Of a stretch of 64,000 nucleotides of DNA, positions 11,483 through 19,880 are shown piece after piece. The notes under the pieces are model-generated. The model ran no database searches, was not told the DNA's origin, and saw only the letters and a program-made list of their open reading frames with translations. Every line of letters begins with the position of its first letter. Within the stretch, counting starts at the first letter, position 1. Origin of the DNA: Petunia secreta (Eukaryota > Streptophyta > Magnoliopsida > Solanales > Solanaceae); assembly GCA_029990175.1 (NCBI GenBank), contig JARKIP010000033.1:4216001-4280000 (forward strand), written 5' to 3'. Made by a program: the position numbers and the translations under genes.

Positions 11483-11501
11483 GGCCCCACGATGGGCACC
11501 A
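11483..11501 (-). other. Primer-binding site of Tat-type element B
   Basis: On the minus strand the sequence is TGGTGCCCATCGTGGGGCC, three bases after the putative LTR end and about 40 bp before the gag ATG. TGG at the start complements a tRNA 3' CCA. The exact tRNA was not assigned. Confidence 0.6.
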
Positions 11502-11504
11502 AAG

Positions 11505-11970
11505 TGTTTATGCCTCAAATCAATCGCCTAGGTTAAAAAATTTATTTAAAATAAGGTCATAAGCAATACAGTAAATACGACGGAAAAGTAAGTAAAAGAG
11601 ACAAATAATGAGCAAGAAAAGTAAAGAATTCTTATTCCTTGAGAATAGTTGAATTTTGTGTTAAATCGCTTGATTGTACAATAGAATGTACGGATGAGTA
11701 TTTATAGTAGTGGATACCCAGTCCTAATTAAGATAAAATATAAAGACTAATAAAGCTATGAACCTATATCTCAAGGTGGTGGTATATACTAAAACCTAAC
11801 TAGGAGACTGTAAACCTAAGGTGGTGGGATGTATGCCCTACATCCTATGGGCGTGCCGCCTGAACGGTTGTTGGCCCAAGGAATGGACGTGTATCCTCTA
11901 TGCTCGGTGACTTGTAAGATAAGCCTTGTCTATCCAACTGGATTCGTATCCCCAAAATAGTAGGTGTCAT
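11505..11970 (-). mobile_element. Putative 5' LTR of Tat-type element B
   Basis: In minus orientation the region starts TGACACCTACTATTTTGG and ends GAGGCATAAACA next to the primer-binding site. A TATA-like ACTATAAATACTC lies at about 11696-11708. The outer end (11970) is inferred only from the TG dinucleotide; no second LTR copy is available in the window to confirm it. Confidence 0.5.
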
Positions 11971-12449
11971 ATTTTTGACCACACATGTTTAAGGGTGTTA
12001 GAGTTTGAATACTTCAATACTTTTTGCCTTCAGTACTTTTCTCATGATTGCACCTCTTTGTATAATGGTATAACACTTGCGAAAAGTTTCAATATACAGT
12101 GCCTATATCAACTACTACTTTTAAAATTTTATGTTTTTTTTTTTTAACTAGAATTATAATTTTGAGATTAGATTTTATGTTCTTATGTTTGGACTTGTAT
12201 TCATATACTTTCAAGTCTTTTGAATTAAAGTTTTATCTTATATGAGATAACAAAAAAAATTGAAAAAACTTCTACCGAAAACTAGAAAACGAAACCATTC
12301 GCAGCCAATATTTGAAAAATCAAGATCGAATTGTTAAAAATCGAATGCACACTCCTGCCTTTTTGTAATCTTAGGTTGATAGCAGAAATCAAGTCAATGT
12401 TTCTCCTCAAATAAAAAAAAAGTAAATATAGGTAGTGGGAACACACGTC
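11971..12449. other. AT-rich spacer
   Basis: No ORF or repeat I can name. It separates element B from element C. Confidence 0.4.
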
Positions 12450-13137
12450 TGTATTGGATAAAAGCTGACTGGACTTGGAAAGGTGACACGTGTCTTCCAC
12501 GTGGCACGAGCAGACATTTCAACGGACAGACATCCAACAGACAGACATTCACCACGAGCAGACCCAAAGGAGTTATGAAACACTTCAACAGTCAACACGG
12601 TCTAAATGAGCAGTTATTAACATGATCATCCACGATCAATCTATTAATGGTCATTAAGGCAATCATTACAACCCAGCGGTTATGACTCCAACGGATATGT
12701 GACCAGTAGTTACTTATCCAGACGGATCCAAGCCCAGCGGTTACAAAATCCCAACGGGTGCCTACCAAGTTTATAAATAGCATTCGCCTTAATCGATTCT
12801 AAAACAACTTTACTTCCTGTCTATGATATCAATAAGAATACTCTCTCGCACTTGCTCAAATACTCTCTTTGTTCGTGTTTTGATTACTATTTCAGTTCTT
12901 TGATCGTCTGAGATGCGATTGGTATCGAAGAACTCTCTTCGAAGACGAGCACTACGATACGGTTACTTCTCCTTGTTTCCGTTTATGCTTTGTTTTTATT
13001 AGTTAATACTTGCATCTCGTTCTCGTATTATCATCATCTTAGCTCACCGTATAAATTCTTAATCTCAACTATTGACCGTGACTCCACAAATACAAATTTA
13101 ATTGTTAATTGGCCTAAAATCGAATCTAGGTTAAACA
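12450..13137 (+). mobile_element. Element C 5' LTR (688 bp)
   Basis: Begins TGTATTGGATAAAAGC and ends GGTTAAACA. TATA box TTATAAATAG at 12771-12780. It contains ACACGTGTCTTCCACGTGGC near the 5' end, with G-box-like ACGTG cores that could serve as regulatory sites. Confidence 0.95.
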
Positions 13138-13140
13138 ATT

Positions 13141-13157
13141 TGGCGACCACAGTGGGA
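13141..13157 (+). other. Element C primer-binding site
   Basis: TGGCGACCACAGTGGGA lies three bases after the 5' LTR, the position where a tRNA 3' end primes minus-strand synthesis. The tRNA identity was not determined. Confidence 0.8.
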
Positions 13158-13239
13158 GCCGGTCAATAGCCTTCGTAGGTTAATAGTCTATCTTTGATAT
13201 TATACCTTTTTTCGTCTATCTTTTTGCTCTATAACTAAC

Positions 13240-14811
13240 ATGGCAGAAAGCAACTCTCAACGAACTATCGTAGGCGGAGAACAGGTAAATACTCCTTCAC
13301 TCAGTCCTAATTACTCTCCTGATTATTCTCCCGATTATTCATCCGATGGGCAGCAACAGTCTTCCCAAGGACCGGTCAGGCAGCGATACAGGCGTATGCG
13401 CTCTCAGAGCACTACCCTACCCAGGAGACGACGCCATAGAAGTCTCTCCCCTGGCCGAGGGAACCTCCAAGAAACACTCTTTGCTTTCATGCAGGAACAG
13501 GCAGAAGTAAACCGAGGAATAAACGAGGCACTCACCTCTCTCCGAAGAAGTAACCCTTCAACTGCAAGGGTTGACGCTGCGACACCTGGTCGTGACGCAC
13601 CATCTTCACATACCTCGAGGCAAGGTGGGGAGCGGAACAACGGTGGTACCGCAGACCCTATGACCCAAGTCAATCAGAATCAGAACGGAGGGTCTATGGC
13701 GCCTACGGATGTGAGCCTTGTTGTGGAAGCTCTCATCAAACAATTCAAAGAAAGCCAGGAAGCACTTCAGAAGTCTCTCCACGATAGAATTGATCAGATA
13801 CCAGGCGCTCCACCCACACTGAAGAAAGTCGATGTCCAGCGTTATTCACAGTGACCCTGGAAGAAGGAGGCAGTCCCGAAAGCGATACCTAAGACGTTTA
13901 AAATGCCAAACATCCCTAGGTATCGCGGAACATCTGATCCCAACGACCATATCATGATGTTCAGTAACTTTATCAAAGCTAGCGATCTCACCGACGAGGA
14001 GATCGAATCTGTCCAATTGAAGAAGTTCGTGGAAACCCTAGCAGATGGAGCTCTGCGATGGTATTCAATGTTGCCACCCAACTCCATTGGGTCTTTCGCA
14101 GAAATGGCCGAATTGTTCGTGAAGGCACACACAAGTGCTCAGAAGACGGAGACCTGCGTTGAGGACATCTTTGAAATCAAGCAAAGACCCGATGAGTCTC
14201 TCCGCAAATACGTGGATCGCTTCCAGAGAGAACGTATGTTGTTCCCTAAAGTGCCAGACAGATGGGCAGCGATCGCGTTTACCAACAGCCTGGATATCAG
14301 GAGCTCAGAGGCTACGCGTAGACTTTACGAGTCTCTTCGCGAGTTCCCAGCAGCCAGTTGGTCAGACGTCTACAACCGTTACAATTCTAAGGTACGTGTC
14401 GATGAAGATAAATTGATTGGAACAGGTACTCGAGGAAGAGCTCAGGCACATAGCGGTGGATCCGACGGAAAGGCAGAGAATGAAAGAACAGACGTACGTT
14501 ATGAACCGTACCCTGATCAGTCACGCAGCCATTCCAAAGGATGCAATCGCAACAACAAAGGGTTATCCCGGAGAGATGATTCAGAATCAAGCCTCCGCGG
14601 AGCCCCAAGCCTGCCGAGTTTCAACGTGGAGATGTCTGAAGTAGTGGCAGCACTCAAAGACATGGGAGAGAAGGTCAAATGGCCAAAAGACATGAAGACC
14701 GACCCAAGCAAGCGAAACCAGGACCTGTGGTGCGATTTCCATCGTGACCATGGCCATACCACCGAAGACTGCAAAGCCCTCAGGTATAAAATTGTTCAGT
14801 TGTTGAAATAG
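13240..14811 (+). pseudogene. Element C gag
   Basis: Starts at the ATG at 13240, about 100 bp after the LTR. The N-terminal 204 codons are low-complexity Ser/Arg/Pro-rich and end in TGA at 13852-13854. The same frame resumes with the gag core from 13903 (302 codons), containing PNIPRYRGTSDPNDHIMMF, LRWYSMLPPNSIGSF, VEDIFEIKQRPDESLRKYVD and RFQRERML. A zinc-knuckle variant C-x2-H-x4-H-x4-C (CDFHRDHGHTTEDC) occurs near its end, followed by TAG at 14809-14811. The His in place of the second Cys is usual for Tat gag as far as I know. Gag would package the RNA into virus-like particles; with two in-frame stops this copy is unlikely to make full-length protein. Confidence 0.9.
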
Positions 14812-14817
14812 GGATTC

Positions 14818-15601
14818 TTGAAGGAGTTCCTGACCGAGAAGGGAAAGCAGACTCATGCGAAGGCACATCAGAATAAACCTGGCCCTCCACGAGCCTCCTC
14901 TCCGAGGAGGACAGTTAATGTTATTTCAGGTGGGATCGAGGTGGACTCCGTTACTTTCACAGTAAAGAAGTATGCAAAGGTCTCCATCACAAACAACAAG
15001 CGCCCACGATCAGAAGAAGTAATCACATTTGAGGACTCTGATGCAAATGGCTCGCAATTCCCACATGCTGATGCGTTAGTCATAACGTTACGCGTGGCGG
15101 AGTTCGACGTCAAGAGATTACTCATTGATGCGGGCAGCTCCGCGAACATCATCCAATCGCGGGTTGTCAGAGAGATGCAGCTGTCAGACAAGATCGTACC
15201 CATATCTCGAGTTCTATCCGGCTTCAATAACTCAAGCGAGAAGACTCTCGGGGAGATTACCCTGACGACGCTTGCCGAAGGGGTAGCAAAGGAAACAACT
15301 TTCCATGTTGTCGATGCGGATCTAGCCTACAACATCATTTTGGGTAGACCTTGGATCCACGACATGCAAGCTGTTCCTTTTACTTATCATCAAGTATTGA
15401 AGTTCCCATCTGAATGGGGAGTACGTGAGGTTCGAGGAGAGCAACGCTCTGCCCGAGACTGCTATTCTGTGGCTCTCAAACTACCTGAAGAGAACAAATA
15501 GCAATTATAGCGACCGGGGCCAGACATACCACCTGAAGAGGCTAAGTACGAGGTCCCGGAATTCATTACGAAGATTGATGAAAGAGAAAACCACATGCCA
15601 A
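14818..15601 (+). pseudogene. Element C protease
   Basis: Same frame as gag, 227 open codons to TAG at 15499-15501, then a second stop within a few codons. The retropepsin active site is intact as LLIDAGSSANII at about 15118-15153, and the C-terminal block YNIILGRPWIHDM is at about 15328-15366. This aspartic protease would cleave the polyprotein. A frame change follows near 15602, before the RT region. Confidence 0.88.
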
Positions 15602-15610
15602 CCGTAGAAG

Positions 15611-16690
15611 TTGGAACCCGAAGAACTGTTCGCCGACAAGCCAGAGCGGAAGGTGTATCTAGGGACCGAGCTGAACGAGCGCCTACGAGGAGATATCCTC
15701 CAGTTCCTCAAGGAATGGCATACAACATTCGCCTGGTCTCACGCAGATATGACAGGTATTTCTCCTGACATCATTACTCACAGGTTGAACGTTGATCCGT
15801 ATCACCGCCCGGTGAAACAAAATACGCGCCAGCAAGGAGCCTTTCAGAACCAGGTCATCAATGACGAGGTCGACCGGCTGCTGAAAATCGGTTCAGTACG
15901 TGAAGTTAAGTATCCCGACTGGCTAGCCAATGTGGTTGTCGTACCCAAAAAGAACGGCAAATGGTGAGTCTGCATTGACTTCACGGATCTAAACAAAGCC
16001 TGCCCGAAGGATTCATATCCTCTCCCCAGGATAGATCAACTGATCGATGCAACGGCCGGACACGAGGTGCTAACCTTCCTCGACGCGTACTCCGGATATA
16101 ACCAGATACTGATGGATCCTGAAGACCAGGAGAAGACGGCGTTCATAACCTGTCGAGGTACGTACTGTTATAAAGTTATGCCATTTGGGTTGAAAAATGC
16201 AGGTGCAACCTATCAGCGTCTAGTCAATCGAATGTTCCATGACCATATCGGAAAGACTATGGAAGTGTACATCGATGACATGCTGATCAAATCCAAATGA
16301 GCAGAAGACCATCTGGCACATCTGAAAGAAGCTTTCCGAATCTTGGATCAGTATAACATGAAACTGAATCCAGAGAAATGCGCTTTCGGAGTCGGATCGG
16401 GGAAGTTTCTGGGATTCATTGTTTCTCAGCGTGGCATTGAAGTCAATCCAGCTCAGATTAAAGCCATTGAATCAATCCCAGATATACTTCACAACAGGAA
16501 AGATGTCATGAAACTGACGGGGAGAGTGACAGCTCTACGCAGATTCATTTCCCGATCATCTGACCGTTGCAAGAGTTTCTTCGATGTCTTAAAGCAGAAT
16601 AAGGAGTTCGAATGGACTCCTGAGTGCCAGCAAGCATTGAAGGATTTGAAAAAGTATTTATCCAATCCACCACTGCTTTCGACGCCTCAG
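15611..16690 (+). pseudogene. Element C reverse transcriptase
   Basis: Frame 2 reads the RT core: the N-terminal block ends at NGKW before a TGA (15965-15967); DFTDLNKACPKDSYPLPRID follows; then FLDAYSGYNQI, PFGLKNAGATYQRLVN and the catalytic VYIDDML (about 16266-16286). A second TGA lies at 16298-16300. All catalytic Asp residues are visible (LDAYSG and YIDD). The two internal stops inactivate the frame. RT would synthesize cDNA from element RNA. Confidence 0.92.
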
Positions 16691-17080
16691 GAAGGTGAGA
16701 AGTTGCTGATTTATTTGGCAGTCTCAGAATCATCGGTAAGCGCTGTACTAGTTCGGGAAGAAAAAGGTAAACAAATTCCTATATATTACATTAGCAAAGC
16801 TCTAATTGATGCAGAAACACGCTATCAACCTTTAGAAAAATTGGCACTGGCACTGGCACTAGTAACTGCTGCTCGTAAATTACGCCCTTATTTTCAAAGT
16901 CATTCAATAGCCGTGGTTACAACCTTTCCTTTGCGAAATGTTCTGCAAAAACCTGAATTCTCAGAAAGGCTGGTAAAATGGGCTATAGAATTATCTGAAT
17001 TTGATATCACCTATCAGCCTAGAGTAGCAATAAAGTCACAAGTTCTAGCAGACTTCGTGGCAGACTTCAGCACTAACATA
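16691..17080 (+). pseudogene. Element C first RNase H (gypsy type, catalytically degenerate)
   Basis: Follows RT without interruption in a 503-codon open frame (16343-17854). The fold signature is recognizable (LIYLAVSESSVSAVLV, PIYYISKAL, LRPYFQSHSIAVVTTFPLR), but the acidic residues expected in a working gypsy RNase H are replaced: the first-strand Asp by Val/Ser context, the ExE region by LEKLALAL, and TDH by TTF. Loss of activity in this domain is typical of Tat elements, where it acts as a connection domain. Confidence 0.82.
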
Positions 17081-17119
17081 TACCCTGAAGCAGAAAGGGA
17101 ATCTATTCTTTATCCAGGG

Positions 17120-17540
17120 CAGGCTCCTGGCACATGGACCCTTCACACAGACGGCTCCTCGAGCGTCAAAGGGTCCGGCCTTGGACTGGTTCTTGTTGCT
17201 CCATCCGGCAAAACGGTAAGGAAGGCTATCAAGTGCCCATTTATTACTAACAATGAGGCCGAATATGAGGCCATTATTGCAAGATTAGAACTAGCCCAAA
17301 GTTATGGAGCAACCATCGTCAAACTAAAAAGTGACTCTCAGCTCGTGGTCAATCAAATCAATGGAGGTTTCATTGCACGAGAATCCAGGATGCAAGTATA
17401 CCTCGCCCGAGTGAAAGAGCTCCTAGCACAGTTTGGCGAATGGGAAGCAGTCCAGATTCCACGGGAAGAGAACCATGAAGCTGATGCTCTTGCAAACATG
17501 GGATCAGTGGCAGAGATAGGGGCAGCCAGCTCTTCAACTG
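17120..17540 (+). pseudogene. Element C second RNase H (archaeal type)
   Basis: A second RNase H begins at TWTLHTDGSSSVKGSG and includes NNEAEYEAII, KLKSDSQLVVNQI and ENHEADALANMGS. These carry the D-E-D-D catalytic set in the expected order and spacing. It lies in the same open frame as the first RNase H. Acquisition of an archaeal-type RNase H between RT/RNase H and integrase is diagnostic of the Tat lineage. It would remove RNA from the RNA-DNA hybrid. Confidence 0.9.
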
Positions 17541-17599
17541 TTGTTCAACTTCTCTACACAACCATGGACAGAGAAAAGTTCGAAGTCAACACCATCAAT

Positions 17600-18846
17600 G
17601 CTACTTGGGACTGGCGGAATGAGATAACAAATTATCTTATCTATGGAACTCTACCTACAGATGCAAAAGCTGCACGCAAACTCCGAGTGAAAGCTGCTCG
17701 ATATACAATCCTCAACGGCGAGCTTTACCAGAGGATGTTCGTAGGACCTCTCGCAAAATGCCTTGGACCTAATCAGATCAATTACGTGATGAGAGAAGTC
17801 CACGAAGGCTGTTGCGGAAATCATTCCGGGGGTAAGGCATTATCCGGAAGCTGATTCGTGCAGGTTACTATTGGGACAAAATGGAGAAAGATACGAATGA
17901 ATTTGTCAAGATATGTGACAAATGCCAGAGGTTCGCTCATCTTCTACATCAGCCAGCAGGACTACTACATTCAATAATCTCCCCGTGGCCCTTCATGAAA
18001 TGGGGGATGGACATCGTTGGTCCTCTACCCACATCACCAAGGGGGATGCGCTTCTTATTGATCATCACTGACTACTTCACAAAGTGGGTAGAAGCGGCAG
18101 CATATTCAAGGATACGACAAACGGAAGTCGTCGACTTCCTCTGGTGTTTTGTCGTGTGTCGCTTTGGAGTGCCTAAGGAAATAGTCATGGACAACGGCCC
18201 ACAATTCATCGGCCAGAAAGTGACTAGGTTCCTCGACGATCTGCACATCAAGAGGATCACTTCCTCTCCATATCATCCTGTTGCTAATGGACAGGCAGAG
18301 TCTACCAACAAAATCATCGTTGAGTCCCTTAAGAAATGCCTCGAGAAGGCAAAGGGATGTTGGGTAGAAGAGCTACCTGGAGTATTATGGGCCTATCGCA
18401 CAACGATAAAAATGAGCACCGGAGAAACTCCTTACTCATTGGTATATGGTGCAGATGCCCTAATCCCAGTTGAAATCGGAGAGCCCAGCTTACGATATGC
18501 ACATGCCACTGAGGAATCAAACTCAGTCAACCTATCCGAAGAGCTGGACCTCCTCGAAGAACGCAGAGAACTAGCTCTTGTACGAATAGTCGCTCAAAAA
18601 GAACGAATCGAGCAATACTACAATCGGGGACTACGCGTACGAAGCTTCCAAGTCGGGGACTTTGTACTCAGAAAAGTCTCCCAGAGCACACAAGAAACAA
18701 ATTCAGGGAAGCTTGGTCCTAATTGGGAAGGCCCCTACAAAGTAAATACTTCAGTCGGCAAAGGATCTTATCGTTTGGCACGACCAGACGGCTGCACTGT
18801 CCCGAACAGTTGGAATGTGGTTCACCTCAAAAGGTATCACTTTTAA
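17600..18846 (+). pseudogene. Element C integrase
   Basis: The zinc-binding part spans a frame break: the His side (HEGCCGNHSGG) is in the RNase H frame, which stops at 17852-17854, while the Cys side (CDKCQ) is in the frame open from 17881 to 18846. A single-base loss near 17845 explains it. The core has WGMDIVGPLP, VMDNGPQFIG and ANGQAESTNKII, so the D-D-E triad is present. The C-terminal part has VGDFVLRKV and LGPNWEGPYKV and ends in HLKRYHF. It would insert cDNA into the genome. The catalytic core is intact, but the frameshift separates it from the N-terminal zinc finger. Confidence 0.93.
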
Positions 18847-18952
18847 GTGGGTAAACGGTCAATTATCTTACACTTATCTTTTATCTTTACAAAAGTTCTT
18901 ACTTTTATTATATATTCTCTCTAAATGGTACTAACGACCTAAGCAAGGTCAG

Positions 18953-19025
18953 ATCCGTTTAGCTCAACTGGTAAAGCTCGAAGTCATTCAACTTTGCGGC
19001 TGTGGGTTCGAATCCCACAACGGAC
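18953..19025 (+). ncRNA. tRNA-like sequence (73 nt) with Pol III A and B boxes, inside element C
   Basis: Seventy-three bases fold like a tRNA. The acceptor stem ATCCGTT pairs with AACGGAC (6 of 7 pairs). The D arm starts at TAGCTCAACTGG, a perfect A box. The T arm GTGGG-TTCGAAT-CCCAC is perfect and contains the B box GGTTCGAATCC. The anticodon arm is odd: stem CGAAG/CTTTG with an 8-nt loop TCATTCAA, so no clear anticodon. No intron and no CCA. It lies about 110 bp after the integrase stop. It could be a decayed tRNA gene, the head of a SINE, or an element-borne tRNA-like signal. It is not a confident functional tRNA. Confidence 0.6.
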
Positions 19026-19197
19026 ACACTCCTCGTTTGGTTATATTTCTATGTGCAACTCACCGAAAACTCTTTTCATGTTATCACTTTATGTGCTCCA
19101 ACATAAAAACAAAGGGGGTGGTGAGAGGCCCCTGTAGGCCAGATAAGATCTTCATAAAGGCGAAAGACCTTACCAAAAGGCGAATTTTTAAAGTTTT
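19026..19197. other. Spacer in element C 3' region
   Basis: Between the tRNA-like block and the minisatellite. No gene seen. Confidence 0.4.
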
Positions 19198-19363
19198 ACA
19201 AAAACTTTTACGTGACAAGACTTCCACGGCAAATAAGAGAAGTCATTCACAAAACAAAAACTTTTACGTGACAAGACTTCCACGGCAAATAAGAGGAGTC
19301 ATTCACAAAACAAAAACCTTTATGTGACAAGGCTTCCACGGAAATAAGAGAAATCGTTCACAA
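19198..19363. repeat. 56-bp minisatellite, three units
   Basis: Three units at 56-bp spacing with CTTTTACGTGACAAGACTTC, then CACGGCAAATAAGAG and GTCATTCACAAAAC. The first two are nearly identical; the third is diverged. The flanking sequence to 19880 contains no sense-strand gene. Confidence 0.9.
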
Positions 19364-19880
19364 GGCCAACGACTCGGCCAGAGCAATTCTACAAAGCGAT
19401 GCAACAACTTTCGACTATCAAAACGATAAGCAAAGTTACACGTACTGAGCAATGATTCGGCCAAAAATCTAACGACCACGACTCGGTCAGACTACCTACA
19501 ACTTATGACCTCTTCCTAACGAAAGGCTAAGTTAAAGATATTCGGGAAGACTCTTGGAGATACGAACTTAATAAAGTTCAAACTTCAGAAAACTCCCCAT
19601 CGAAAGGCACGAAAGCCACAACACATGCAAACAAAAAGATCAAAAGTTCAAACTAAATATAGTCACTGAACAGATCTAAAGTAGCATATATGCATTATAC
19701 TGTAAATTGATAAATGCCGAAAACGGCTGACAGAAATTTGCAGAGTTTTCCAAAGGCCAAACAAACCGGCCATACAAAGGACCAGAAAGCCTCTATTAGA
19801 CTTCTGTCCACCAACAAACAAGTCCGGCTCTCGCCAGACAATAAAAAAAAGTACATCAATCACAGATTGAGAAAAGGGCA

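Noticed and set aside
13404..13673. Minus-strand ORFs opposite gag, protease and integrase of element C
   Set aside because: Shadows of the sense coding frames without splice signals or domain content, unlike the real antisense gene at 19881-22678.
18953..19025. Functional nuclear tRNA gene
   Set aside because: Eight-base anticodon loop and an acceptor mismatch, no recognizable anticodon; kept as tRNA-like only.
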